The notes beneath the pieces are model-generated. The model saw only the letters and a list, made by a program, of their open reading frames with translations, made no database searches and was not told the DNA's origin. Source: Phascolarctos cinereus (taxonomy: Eukaryota; Chordata; Mammalia; Diprotodontia; Phascolarctidae). From it: a DNA stretch of 64,000 nucleotides. Position numbers and translations under genes: made by a program. Where the stretch lies: positions 6,998,501 through 7,062,500 of the forward strand of contig NW_018344058.1 of NCBI RefSeq assembly GCF_002099425.1, written 5' to 3'. This document shows positions 1 to 10,904 of this stretch, piece after piece (the stretch's first letter is position 1; every line of letters starts with the position of its first letter).

Positions 1-59
1 ATTCTTTTTTTTTCCCTTCTGCTTATCTAGATTTCTGACATCCTTTTACTGTTCTATAT

Positions 60-330
60 AATTCCTAATTTGTAATATGTTGTAGCCAGAAATCTTTCAT
101 GATGGTGGTAAACACCTCTGATGAGCCTATATACCTCTACCTTATGTGTGACTTGATATTAATTGTCAGGTCATTGAACAAAGTTATCTCTCTTGCTACA
201 TCTTTCAAAGAAGCTGGTGGGATTTTAATAGATGCACAGGAGACATCTTTTTGGAGGAGAACTTGTAAGGCTGTGTTTCACTCTACCAAAAATATTTCCT
301 TAAACAACAACAACAACAACTACCCTGTCA
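60..330. repeat. Possible dispersed retroelement fragment ending in (aac)n
   Basis: An 80-codon open frame on the + strand runs into a short (aac)n tract at about 304-320. The (aac)n end resembles the tails of RTE-type LINEs and the SINEs that use them, and the text looks like dispersed marsupial repeat sequence. I could not match it to a defined protein domain, and the open frame is probably chance. Confidence 0.25.
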
Positions 331-837
331 ATAAACAATAAATATATAGGATGTTTCATTCTTTATGCCTTTTAGTCAATTGTGTGACTATAAAGAAATT
401 GTGTAAAGTAGCCTGTTGATTACAAAAGCCTGTCTATTCTCTTCTCATGCTGTCATTAAGCATAACTTCAATGTATGCATTGGCTATTCTCATTAAAATG
501 ATGTAGAAATGGGAAAAGTAGAAAAATGAGTAGGTGGCTATTGATAGTCTTTCTGTCAGCATTTTTTTTTAAAGTAACAAAAAAGTTCAAGTTATTTTCT
601 GTACCTTTGATATCCATGACTTTTTCAGATAACTTAATAGTCAGTTCCCCCAAGCTCTCAATATTGTACCATTTTACACATTTCCATGTATACCATATCT
701 ATTTTAACTGCTCTTTTCAGCTTCATTTCCTTCAGTGCTACTTTTACTTCTTAATATAATATATCTAGAACCATGATTTTAGAGTCTAACTGTAGTAGAC
801 CCATAGTGCTTGATGGTGAAAAAGAATTTGCTATAAA
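331..837. other. Unassigned AT-rich flank
   Basis: No gene or named repeat is recognised here. From 545 onward the sequence is repeated without a mismatch at 1793-2085, as part of the 370-bp duplication listed separately. Confidence 0.5.
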
Positions 838-914
838 AATTAATTAAACTTATTTATTTTAACATTCTTTTCTTTTAAAATTTTGAGTTCCAAATTTTCT
901 TTTTTTTCCTCTCC
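545..914 (+). repeat. 370-bp perfect direct repeat, copy 1
   Basis: Bases 545-914 recur at 1793-2162 with a constant offset of 1248 and no mismatch found by eye. The unit contains about 293 bp of flank (545-837) followed by the first 77 bp of an L1 3' end read on the - strand. In this copy the L1 continues normally past 914. Confidence 0.92.
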
Positions 915-1792
915 ACTCACTCACTGAGAAGGCAGGCAAAATGATATTAATTACACTATGAAATCATGCAAAACATATTCGTTACATCACAAAAAGCAAA
1001 AAAAAAGTAGGAAGTGAGAAAATTACACTTCAATTTGCACTCAGAGTTCACCAGTTCTCTTTTTGTAGGTGGATAGGATTTTTTCACCATAAGCCTTTTG
1101 GAATTGTTTTGAATAACTGTATTGATCAGAGTAGCCAAATCTTTCATGGTTGACCTTTATTACAACATTGCTGTTATTGTGCACAATGATCTGGTTTTTC
1201 TCACTTCACTTTGCATCAATTCATATAGGTCTTTCCATGTTTTTTCTGAAACCCTCCCCCTTGTCATTTCTTATAGCACAACAGTACTCCATCACAAGTA
1301 TATGCCACAATTTACTTAGCCATTTTTCAATTGATTAGCATTCCCTCAACTTCCAATTCTTTGCCACCACCAAAAGAGTTGCTTTAAATATTTTTGTATA
1401 TATAGGTCCTTTTCCTTTTCCTTTGATCACTTTGGGGTATAGATCTAGTGGTATCACTGGTCAAAGGCACAGCTTTATAGCCCTTTGGAAATAGTTTCAA
1501 GTTGCTCTCCAGAAAGATTGGACTAGTTCACAACTTCACCAATATCCTCATCCCCTCCAACATTTGTCATTTTTGATAGATGTGAGATGGTGCCTCAGAG
1601 TTGTTTTTATTTGCCTTTTTCTTATCAGTAGTGATTTAGAGCATTTTTCACATAATTATAAATAGCTTTGATTTCTTCTTCTGAAAACTTCCTGTTCATA
1701 TCCCTTGACCATTTACCAACTGGGGAATGACTATATTTTTTTTTTATAAATTTGACTCAGTTTCCCATATATTTGAGAAATGAGACCTTTAT
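838..1792 (-). mobile_element. L1 3' UTR and ORF2 C-terminal end (L1-A, segment 1)
   Basis: Read on the - strand this is the 3' UTR (about 838-1120) and the C-terminal coding part of L1 ORF2 (about 1120-1792). It follows the same order as better preserved L1 copies in this window (5650-6290, 46035-46830), with landmarks such as 'ttgccaccacc' and 'aagttgctctcc'. It stops abruptly at 1792, where the second copy of the 370-bp repeat starts. It is the 3' portion of an old L1 whose 5' portion resumes after 2162. Confidence 0.85.
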
Positions 1793-2162
1793 TAGTCTTT
1801 CTGTCAGCATTTTTTTTTAAAGTAACAAAAAAGTTCAAGTTATTTTCTGTACCTTTGATATCCATGACTTTTTCAGATAACTTAATAGTCAGTTCCCCCA
1901 AGCTCTCAATATTGTACCATTTTACACATTTCCATGTATACCATATCTATTTTAACTGCTCTTTTCAGCTTCATTTCCTTCAGTGCTACTTTTACTTCTT
2001 AATATAATATATCTAGAACCATGATTTTAGAGTCTAACTGTAGTAGACCCATAGTGCTTGATGGTGAAAAAGAATTTGCTATAAAAATTAATTAAACTTA
2101 TTTATTTTAACATTCTTTTCTTTTAAAATTTTGAGTTCCAAATTTTCTTTTTTTTCCTCTCC
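1793..2162 (+). repeat. 370-bp perfect direct repeat, copy 2
   Basis: Identical to 545-914. Its left junction lies inside L1 ORF2 sequence and its right junction (2162/2163) joins L1 3' UTR directly to the L1 endonuclease region, so most of ORF2 is missing here. At the left junction the expected L1 continuation and the repeat share only two or three bases ('tag'). Confidence 0.92.
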
Positions 2163-3262
2163 TTTAATGTTTTAAAAAATTATTTCATTGTCTATGATAC
2201 ATTTTAACAAAATGTAGTTTCTTTGATTATCTCTTTTATTAGTAGTATCTTTACTTTTGCTTTGTCTAACATCGTGATTTTACCCCTGCTTTTTTTTTGA
2301 GGCAATTGGGGTTAAGTGACTTGGCCAGAGTCACACAGCTAGTAAGTGTTTTGCATTTGAGGCTGGATTTGAACTCAGGTCCTCCTGACCCCAGGCCAGT
2401 GTTTTATCAACCACGCCGCCTATACCCCTTCCTTTTTTACTTTAGCTGAAACATAATAGATTCTCTTTAGTCTTTTTATTTTAATTCTTTGTGTGTCTTT
2501 GTTTCTTTTAAGTGTGTCTCTTATAAACAACATACTGTTGAATTCTGATTTCTAATCCATTCTGCTACCCACTTCAATTTTATAGGTAAGCTCATTCCAT
2601 TCATATTAACAGCTACAATTATTAAATGTGTATTTTCCTCCATATTATTTTCTTCTGTTTATTCTCTCCCTTTTTATGTTGCCCCTCCTCAAAAGTCTAT
2701 TTTGCTTCTGACCACTACCCTCTTAATTCACTCTTTCTTTTATCATTCCCCCCCCTCTCCCACATCTTCCCCTCCTATTTCACTGTTGGGAAACATAAAT
2801 CTTTATACCCAACTGCATGTATATGTATATTGCTCCCTCTTTGAAACAATTCTAACAAGAGTGAGGTTCAAGTATTGTGCCTCCACCCTCCCATTTTCCC
2901 TTCCATTATAAAAGCCCTTCTTTGGGTTCCTATTTTATGTAAGAAAATTTTCCCATTCTATTTCTCTCTTCCTCCTTCACCCAGGTCATCCCTTCTGCTT
3001 ACTCTTTCATTTTTTCTGAAATCATTTAAACATAATCATCTCACACCCTTGCCTTCTGTCTATGTAGATTCCTTCTAAATGCCCTAATAATGGTGAAGTT
3101 CTTAGGAGTTACAAGCATCATATTTTCTCATATAGAAATGTAAACAGTAACTTCATGAAGCCCCTTATGATCATTCTTTCATGTTTACCTTTTTAATATT
3201 TCTCTTGATTCTTGTGTTTTACTATCAAATTTTCTGTTCAGCTCCTGCCTTTTAATCAGCAG
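2163..3262 (-). mobile_element. L1 endonuclease region and inter-ORF spacer (L1-A, segment 2)
   Basis: The reverse complement of about 2540-2620 reads as the start of L1 ORF2, with the endonuclease pattern NMNGMSLPIKLKWVAEWI and then CCL-ETHL after it. From about 2640 to 3262 lies the C/T-rich spacer between ORF1 and ORF2, which also occurs at 14000-14710, 36270-37040 and 53700-54330. A SINE interrupts the endonuclease at 2292-2422 and a DNA-transposon-like element interrupts the spacer end at 3265. Reading frames are broken. Confidence 0.85.
2292..2422 (-). mobile_element. WSINE1-type SINE inside L1
   Basis: The reverse complement of the family core is clear ('ggcaattggggttaagtgac', then 'cacacagctagtaagtgt'), ending in the RNA-polymerase-III-type head near 'cgccgcct'. 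The L1 words 'tacccctgcttttt' on the left and 'tacccc-ttcctttttt' on the right look like a target-site duplication. Confidence 0.85.
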
Positions 3263-3264
3263 TA

Positions 3265-3985
3265 AAGACAGTTCTCTCTTTATGTAGGTGGAGTCTTCTG
3301 CAGACTTCTTTGCAAAGTGATTTTTACATAATATGAATTTGTCTGGCTATGTGGAAAAGAGAAAGGGAGGGAAGGCAGCAGGAAGGGAGCCACATGCCTT
3401 GTGGAGATAGCAGGGTGACACATGGTTCAAGGACACATAGGGGCTGGGGACAGAGTAGTGAGAGCAGGAAGAGGAACATGTTGCGGCAAGGGTCAGTCAT
3501 ATTGGAGTCTTGTCCAAATCAAGAAGAACACATCGGGGATGGACATAGGGCTGGATATAGACACGGACAGGAAGGAATGAAGTGACATGGGAGGCAGGGA
3601 CAGATGTGGTACTCGAGTACAGACAAATGAAAGACAGACATGGGATGGGGGGAGGCAGACATGCAGGCTGGTGTGTGGAGTGGGGAAAAGGTTTCCTTTC
3701 TTGGTGCCAGATGTCTCAAGCCAAGCCCCTGATCCCACTGTTGCTATCTTTCACAGCATCTGTTCTGCTTTCACTTGGAGTGTTTTTTTTTAAAAAGGTG
3801 TGGGTTGTTTTTTTTTTTTTGGTTGTGGTGCGGGTAGGAGATCGTGCCAAGAGGAAAGAGAAAAGCAAAAGCACAATATTGTGCAGTGCAATTAAGACAG
3901 ATTTTAGAATGTGAATTTCTTTCAGAATTCTTTATGTAAAGTTGAATTTTTGTAATGTGAATTTAGGTAAAGTGAGAACTGTCTG
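3265..3985. mobile_element. 721-bp non-autonomous DNA transposon with TA target duplication
   Basis: The left end 'aagacagttctctctttatg' (from 3265) is matched by the inverted right end 'gtaaagtgagaactgtctg' (to 3985), about 18 of 22 positions. Both ends are flanked by TA (3263-3264 and 3986-3987). Removing the element with one TA restores a continuous L1 sequence, as seen by comparison with 14640-14700 and 54370-54420. A TA duplication with such ends fits a Tc1/mariner or Tigger/pogo-type element. The interior is purine-rich and encodes no recognisable transposase, so it would have depended on another element. The exact family is not assigned. Confidence 0.72.
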
Positions 3986-4617
3986 TATGTGAAAATCTTC
4001 TGTTTCATTAAATAGCCATTTCCCCCTGGAAAATTATACTTAGTTTTGCTGGGTAGGTTATTCTTGGTTGTAATCTTAGCTCTTTTCACCTTCTGGAATA
4101 TCATATTTTAAGCCCTTCATTCCTTTAATGTGGAAGTTGCTAAATCTTGTATGATCTTGACTGTGGCTCCATGATATTTAAATGGTTTCTTTCTGGCTGC
4201 TTACAATATTTTCTCCTTGACATGGAAGTTCTGGAATTTGTCTATAATATTCCTGAGAGTTTTCATTTTGTGATCTCTTTTAGGAGGTGATTGGTGAATT
4301 CTTTCAATTTCTATTTTATCCTCTAGTGCTAGGATATCAGGAAAATTTTCCTTGATGATTTCTTGAAATATGATGTCTAGGCTTTTTCTTTGATAATGAC
4401 TTTTACGTAGTCTAATAAGTCTTAAACTATCTCTTTTTGATCTATTTTCCATGTTTTCCCAATGAGATAGTTCATATTTTCTTCCATTTTTAAAGTTTTG
4501 ATTGCCTTACTGTTTCTTGATGTCTCATGAAGTCCTTAGCTTCTACTTGCCCAATTCTAATTTTTAAGGAATTATTTTCTTTGTACCTCTTATTCCATTT
4601 GGCCAGTTCTGCCTTTT

Positions 4618-4761
4618 TTTTGGTGAGGTAATTGGGGTTATGTGACTTGCCCAGAACCACACAGCTAGTGAGTGTTACATGCCTGAAGGCAGATTTGAAT
4701 TCAGGTCATCCTGACTCCAGGGTTGGTGCTTTATCTACTGTACCACTTAGCTGGCCCAGGT
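4618..4761 (-). mobile_element. WSINE1-type SINE with 15-bp target duplication
   Basis: The reverse complement shows the SINE core ('gtgacttgcccag') and head ('ccacttagctggccc'). An exact 15-bp direct repeat, 'ccagttctgcctttt', flanks it at 4603-4617 and 4762-4776, so the insertion into L1 ORF1 is clear. Confidence 0.92.
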
Positions 4762-4790
4762 CCAGTTCTGCCTTTTAAGAAGTTACTTTT

Positions 4791-4937
4791 GGGGCAGCTA
4801 GGTGGTGCAGTGGGTAGATCACCAGCCCTAAAGTCAGGAGGACTTGAGTTCAAATCCAACCTCAGACCAGACACTTAGTAGTTGTGTGACCCTAGGCAAG
4901 TCACTTAACCCCAATTGCCTAAAAAAAAAAAAGGAAA
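4791..4937 (+). mobile_element. WSINE1-type SINE, near full length
   Basis: It starts 'ggggcagctaggtggtgcag', carries the A/B-box-like region ('gagttcaaatcc'), the core 'gtgtgaccctaggcaagtc', and ends 'ccccaattgcct' with an A tail. The flanking repeat 'aagaagttacttt' (4777-4789 and about 4940-4952) is the target duplication. It lies 14 bp from the previous SINE, in the opposite orientation. This is one of the best copies for naming the family. Confidence 0.93.
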
Positions 4938-5371
4938 GAAAGAAGTTACTTTCATCAGTGAATTTTTGTACTTCTTTTACCATTAGGTCAATTCTGTTTT
5001 TCTAGGTGTACTTTTTTTATTTTTTTGTGCCTCTTTTATGAAGCGATTAATTCTCTTTTTATAATTTTCTTGTGTCACTTTTATTTCTTTCTCCAATTTT
5101 CCCTCTATCATTCTTATCTCTTTCTTTAAATCTTCTAGGAATCCTCATTGAGCTTGGGTCCAATTAGCATTTTTCTTTGTGGCTTTCCTTATATATGTTT
5201 TCAAATTGTTCTCTTCTGAGTTTATGTCTTGTTCTTCACTGCCACTGTATTAGCTTTCTTATGGTCAAGGTATTTTTCATTGTTCATTTTTCCAGCCTAT
5301 TTATTGACTTAGAACTTTATGCTAAAGTTGGGCTCTGGGGAGGCACTGTCCAAAGCTTCAGACTTTTTCTT

Positions 5372-6290
5372 TTCTTTTTTCTTAGCTCTTCTATTTCATT
5401 TATTTATTTATTTAAATTGATTAATTTATTTTTAGTTTTCAACAAACACTTCCATAAGCTTTTGAGTTTTAGATTTTCTCCCCCAACTTCCCCACCTCCC
5501 TTCTCAAGATGGCATGCAATATGATATAGGCTCTAGATATACATTCTTATTAAACATATTTTCACATTAGTCATGTTGTAAAGAAGAATTAGAACCAATA
5601 GGAGGAACCACGAGAAAGAAGAAGCAAAACAAAACAGAAGGAAAAAAAAGAGCAAATAGCATGCTTCAATCTGCATTCAAAATCCACAGTTCTTTCTCTG
5701 TATGTGGATAACATTTTCCATCACGAGAGTTTTGGAGATGTCTTAGATCCTTGCACTGCTGAGAAGAGCTAAGTCTTTTAAAGTTAGTCATTGCACAATG
5801 TGGCTATTACTGTGTACAACATTCTCCTGGTTCTGCTCACTTTATTTGCATCTGTTCATACAAGTCCTTCCTGGTTTTTCTGAATTCTGCCTGCTTATCA
5901 TTTCTTATAACACAATATTACAAATTACATTCATATACCACAACTTGTTCAGCCACTCCCCAATTGATGGGCATACTCTCAGTTTCTAATTTTTTGCCAC
6001 CACAGAAAGAGCTGCTATAAATATTTTTGTATATGTGGGTCCTTTTCCTATTTTTATGATATCTTTGGAATACAGCCCTAGAAGTGCTGTTGCTGGGTCA
6101 AAGCATGCACATTTTTATAGCCCCTTGGGCATAGTTCCAAATTGCTCTCCAAAATGATTGCATTAGTTCACAACTTCACCAATTTTCCCACATCTTCTCC
6201 AACATTTATCATTTTCCTGTTTTGTCACGTTTGCCAATCTGATAGGTGTAATGTGGTACCTCAGAGTTGTTTTCATTTGCATTTCTCCCC
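5372..6290 (-). mobile_element. 5'-truncated L1 (L1-B) inserted in L1-A
   Basis: It holds the L1 3' UTR (about 5372-5690) followed on the - strand by the ORF2 C-terminus. The frame at 6360-6163 includes MQMKTTLRYHITPIRLANV followed by NDKCWRRCGKIG, a classic L1 ORF2 carboxy-terminal pattern. Similar words 'cttcagactttt' (about 5360) and 'cctcaggctttt' (about 6291) at the edges may be the target duplication. It sits in the 5' part of L1-A, so it is younger than L1-A. Confidence 0.87.
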
Positions 6291-6735
6291 TCAGGCTTTT
6301 ACATGCTGCTGTTTTCAGAGCCAGTTCTACAAGTTTTTTATGCTTCCAAAGTGGTGTCATTCAGAGCAGTTGTCATAGCTCTCCTATCTCTGTTCTGTTC
6401 TTCAAGCAGGAAGGGCCCCTGCTCCCATGCAGCCATAAGCATTAGTTCTCCTCTTTGTCTTGGAATTGAAACCAGGGCCCCTGTTCCCTTGTGACCCACC
6501 ACAAGTGCTCTTCTCCACCCTTGAACTGAAACCCAAAACTGCTGTTGCTAATCAGTGCCAGCAACAGTTCCCTTGTACTCTCTTTCTGACCGGTTGTCTG
6601 ACCCTGTTACTGTCTTCGGGCTGAGGGTCCCCAAAGCTACTGCTGCTGCTACTGTTGCAGCTGCTTCCTCTCTTTTATGCTGCTGCTGAGTGTGCTCTAT
6701 CCACTTTGCCACTTAGCTGCCTGTACTAGGCTATT
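6291..6735 (-). mobile_element. L1 5' UTR (L1-A, segment 4)
   Basis: It matches the sequence order of the L1 5' region at 23060-23435 ('ttccaa-gtggt', 'aggaagggcccctg', 'ctctttctga'), which is G/C-richer than its surroundings. A 35-bp piece resembling the head of a reverse-strand WSINE ('gtgctctatccactttgcc') lies at its far end, about 6686-6721. Confidence 0.75.
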
Positions 6736-7029
6736 TTCTTCTCTTTGTTTTGGTAATTGTTTTATATTGATTAAATTTCTTCAGGAAATAGTGGTAAACT
6801 ATTTTGTTCCTTTGTCCACCTATTTCTAAAATTTTGGCATAAAAATTTGTTTATTGAATATCTTGTTCTCATTTTTATTTTTACCTATAATTTTGTATTA
6901 ATTTTGGTTGTTCTAAGAAATTAGTAGTTTGACCAGACATAGACAATTGATTCAGGAATGGCTTCCACATTAAAAATGCATAATTTGTCATATGTCAAAA
7001 TATTATCAATTTCATTTTTTTTTATGATA

Positions 7030-7170
7030 GTTAACAATGAAGTGTGGTATAGTTTATAGAGAGTTTAGCTTGGAGCCGGGAAAGCTTGGATTCAAATTGT
7101 ACTTCTAACATATAGTGGCTGTGTGACTCTAGGAAAATCATTTAAATTTTCAGTGCTATCAATAACTCCC
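7030..7170 (+). mobile_element. Degraded MIR/THER-type SINE
   Basis: Core-SINE words are present: 'tggattcaaattgtac' and 'gtggctgtgtgactctagg'. It is old and diverged. Confidence 0.6.
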
Positions 7171-9005
7171 ACGTGTACAAGTTGCAGAAAAGTTGATGAC
7201 CTGCATTGGTAGAGGGAGATTTCTCATTCAGGCCTTTCCTGTGGTAATGAAATCAAAGGTCCAATCCTCATCCTCCTTGTATTATTTAGTGCTTTTCATG
7301 TCCTGTATATCTGACTTTTTTTTGGAAGCTAATACTTATGATATATAGACATGATACATACAGACATACATACACACACATATATGTATGTGACTATAGT
7401 GTTCTTAGGACAAAAGGTCTTTGGGGGATTGGAGCACCAATTTAATATTGTGACACTACTTGGTAAACAAACTAGATAATGGTCTGTAATTCTGGAAGCA
7501 GGACTGGCCCAATTTATAGTCAGAATTCACACCCATATGGTGTGATTTCTGGGTTATTGGAAATCTTGCCTATGCCTGAATGTGTCTTTGGTCTTCTATT
7601 AATGGTCTTCATTAATTCTTTCCATTAGCCAATCCTTTGGATTAATGCATTAAAGAACTGCTAAAATATTATATACAAGGGGTATTACCTTAAACCACCA
7701 TCAACCATTAGGACATAAAGATCAATTAGATTATCAGATTATCTAGTCAGTTAGCTAACAAGGTCCTGAGTGAATGAGGACAGATAAACTTTGACAGATA
7801 GTGCTCTGAGTAGACAAGGGACAAAATTCAAGGAATAATCTGCCTGGGAGAAGCAGACACTGAAAAAGGAATAGAGTGCTTTTCTTAACAAAGAAGGGTT
7901 CCTGAAACAATCTTTATCTGCAGCATACTGTTGCCTATAGTTGGCATTGCCTGACTGGTTGGCAAATTGACTATTCAAGCAACAATTCCAGAAGCCCAGT
8001 ATTCTAGAAGCCCAGGCTAAGTCTAGTTTATTGTGGTTATATAGATGAGCCAGTGAAAATACCATATCCCACAAGAGACCTAATGCCCCTATTTTGAATT
8101 TTGTGCAACCCATGTATTGACTTCCAGATCAGGGATCAGCAATTGACCTGATTCTAAGACTTGGGAATATGATAAATGAATGTATACATACCAGAACCCA
8201 GAGTATTAAAATATATGTGCATATAGCTGATTAACCCAGAAAGGGGGTGAATATTTTGTCTATTTGCATGTGGTATCACAACATCAGCACCAGTTAGGAC
8301 ACCACGACCTATCTGATTCAAGAGAAAGTCTTCCCCAAGAGTCAAAGTGCAATTAAGAACTCTAGGTTTATTCTGTTCTAAATTCTTGTGTGAGGATATG
8401 GACTTTTCCCCATGACACCAGGAGACTGACAGAGAGACAGTGGCGAGGGAAACAGAGACAGACAGAAATAGAGACTGACAGGCAGAGAGATAGATTGACA
8501 GATATTCTCAACTAAAAGAGTTTTTGCTTTTAGGAGGGGGCTGCGTCCTTGGATCAAATGGAAGTTATAGTCTATATTACATAGGAGTCATGTTTCTGTT
8601 TTTATAACCCTTCTGTATGATCTAAAAACTGCTTGCTAAGATAATGCCACTTATATAAAGATTATTGGTTGACAGCATGCTGGAAAGGAAGGAGTGTCTA
8701 GTAGGTGGGAGCACAAGTTGAGAGACTGATTGACATGCATATCTCTAGAAAACACAAATGCTTAGGAAACATTATGTAAGGGGAAGAATCAGTGGGTGCT
8801 TAATATTAGCACATACCTGGGTCCTTCTGACACCTTTAGGAGACCAGGTAGTTGAGTGTGCAATCACATAGCATCAATTAATTTTTACTTTAAACATCAC
8901 TTTGCTATTCTGCTCTAATTAAATGCTTTGCTACTTGATTGACAGTTCCTGACAAGTATATTGGTAGAGAATGCAATGGATGAGATCATGGCTTTTATTT
9001 AAAGA
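7171..9005. other. Unassigned stretch
   Basis: No gene or named repeat is recognised. There is a 120-codon open frame on the - strand at 8113-7751 with no recognisable domain, probably chance. A degenerate gaca-rich patch lies at about 8403-8500. Short (tatg/caca)n runs lie near 7350-7390. Confidence 0.5.
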
Positions 9006-9009
9006 ACTA

Positions 9010-9240
9010 TAATTAGCAAGGCAACTATGTGACTCAGTGGATAGAGCACTGGGCCTGGAGTCAGGAAGACCTGAGTTCTAATCCAGACTCAGATACTCAC
9101 TAGTTGTGTGACCCTGGGCCAGTCCCTTAACCTCTGTTTTGCTACTCCACTGGCGAAGGCAATGGCAAACCACTGTAGTATCTTTGCCAAGAAAAACCCA
9201 CACAGGGTCATGAAGAGTTGGTCATGACTGAATGACCAAA
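9010..9240 (+). mobile_element. MAR1-type core SINE with RTE-like tail
   Basis: The 5' part has SINE words 'cagtggatagagcactggg' and 'gtgtgaccctgggccagtc'. The 3' part 'aaggcaatggcaaaccact' and 'gggtcatgaagagttgg' is the tail I recall from marsupial SINEs whose 3' end copies an RTE LINE. It ends in an aac-rich tail near 9245-9260. Confidence 0.82.
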
Positions 9241-9260
9241 CAACAGTAAGAACAACAAAT

Positions 9261-10560
9261 TATCAGAAATGTCTTCACATCCAATCTAGAGTAGAAAGGG
9301 ATTTCCTAGTTGAACAGGATCCTCGTGGCACTAGTAACATGTTTTCCATGGCCTGAAATTATAATACTTTATAGCAAAATACTCAGTTACCTGAAGTCCA
9401 TACAAGGTAAGACAAATGAGTACCTTCATTAAAGTCCTGTTTGTACTTCATTGGTTACATTGATTAAAACCATAAATGACCAAAGATAATTGAAAATATT
9501 TGAATTTTCATATATCTCAAATTTTATAGCAGGGATCTAGACTCAGTTAACATTTTCACAAAGTAATACCTGAAATCAACATAATCTGCAAATGCAATAT
9601 AAGATCATATTTAAGCCAACAGGTAATGAATTGATGAATTCTCATTTATGAATCTGATAATCATTATTTCATGCTTAGGACATTAGCAGCATTCAAATTG
9701 TGAAATGCATAAGGTTATTTGGGGATTAATACGATCTTGTTTGCAAAGTGTTTTTTTTAATCTTTTTTTGAAGGAGCTAGGAAAAGACCAACTATCATCG
9801 TAGTAATTTAAGAGGATTTTTTAAATTAACTCAGGCTTATTAATATTGCATTGCAGTTATTTTGAGCACAGCTATAAGTGAAGCTCAGGTGGCAGCAGGA
9901 TGGGTCATATTGGAGACAAGCAAAATCAGGAGTCTAGTAGATGATTGGAGGTTGTGGGTAGAGCTGCTATGGGTGAGGTGGGTGGTTGTTGTTAAGAATA
10001 GGTGTACGGTCAGGGCACTGTTAATCTAGGTGTATGGTAATTTAGATCTAGGAAAGGAACTGACGAGAGGGAGATCAATCCAAAGGAGAAAGACAAGTAG
10101 ACTCAGGTGCAGTAAACTGAGGTAAAATCAGATCTGATCAATGGGGAAATTATGGTAGGCAGGGCATGTAATTAGAGAAGACTGAAATATCATCTGAGTC
10201 AGCATCAGCCAGCTCTAACAGTATATGTCAGACACTCAGAAATTAGGTTTCTGGGGAAACTGAGTAATGGTCATATCCAGTGGTTGGGATGAAAGGATAG
10301 AATACTAGAAATCGGGTTACTGAAGTCAGAGCAATACCTGAGTAAAACAAACTCAGTGCTGGTCCAGATATCAACAGAGGTAGGATTCCTTCTATCTTTT
10401 CTCTACTTTCTTTCTCCCCACCATTAGGGCTGGGATTGGTTTCAGTATCTGGAATGAGTCTACAGATAGTGTTATATCTTGCCAGGGTTAGAGGGTTTGA
10501 CTATGAAATAAGAAACGGTAAAAATTACATTAATTTCTTGTTTAATTATTTACAAAAGAG
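9261..10560. other. Unassigned stretch
   Basis: No gene or recognisable repeat is supported on either strand. The sequence is of ordinary complexity. Confidence 0.45.
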
Positions 10561-10569
10561 ATTATTCTA

Positions 10570-10830
10570 CTTCATTTAGGCTATGGTAGTATGATATATG
10601 GAAAGAGCACTGACTGCAGAATGCAGTGCCAGTCCTGCTTCATATATATGACTTTGAAGAGTAATTTAATCATTTTGAACATCAGTTTCCTCATATGCAA
10701 AATGGGGACATTGATGACCTCCCAACTCTCCCACGAAGTTGTTGCCTGTAACAAATGAGATAATCTATGTGAAACTACTTTGCAATGTGCTGCACAAATA
10801 CCAGGTATTGCTATTTAAGTTTTAATATTA
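10570..10830 (+). mobile_element. Degraded MIR/THER-type SINE
   Basis: It has 'tcagtttcctcatatgcaaa', 'atggggac' and 'aatgagataatctatgtg' in the MIR order. Confidence 0.65.
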
Positions 10831-10904
10831 TGATTTGGTCTTTTGGGAACTCTCTGGATAATTTCCTTTGTTTTCCCATCTTTTGTCTAATTAAGCAAAA
10901 TATA

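Larger units (their letters stand above)
3988..5371 (-). mobile_element. L1 ORF1 relic (L1-A, segment 3)
   Basis: On the - strand 4452-4201 reads as the RNA-recognition part of L1 ORF1p (for example IIFQEIIKENFPDILALEDK, then ERIHQSPPKRD). The C-terminal domain lies at about 4200-3988 and the coiled-coil and N-terminal part at about 4500-5371. The same order is seen at 54330-55080 and 22580-23060. Two SINEs (4618-4761 and 4791-4937) interrupt it. The frame is broken. Confidence 0.85.

Noticed and set aside
4201-4452. 83-codon - strand frame
   Set aside because: It is L1 ORF1p from L1-A.
4791-4937. tRNA gene
   Set aside because: The A/B-box-like sequence belongs to a SINE head with a core, A tail and target duplication, not to a tRNA.
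6163-6360. 65-codon - strand frame with NDKCWRRCGKIG
   Set aside because: It is the L1 ORF2 C-terminus, a retroelement relic.
7751-8113. 120-codon - strand open frame
   Set aside because: No recognisable domain, no intron or promoter evidence; kept only as a note within an unassigned stretch.
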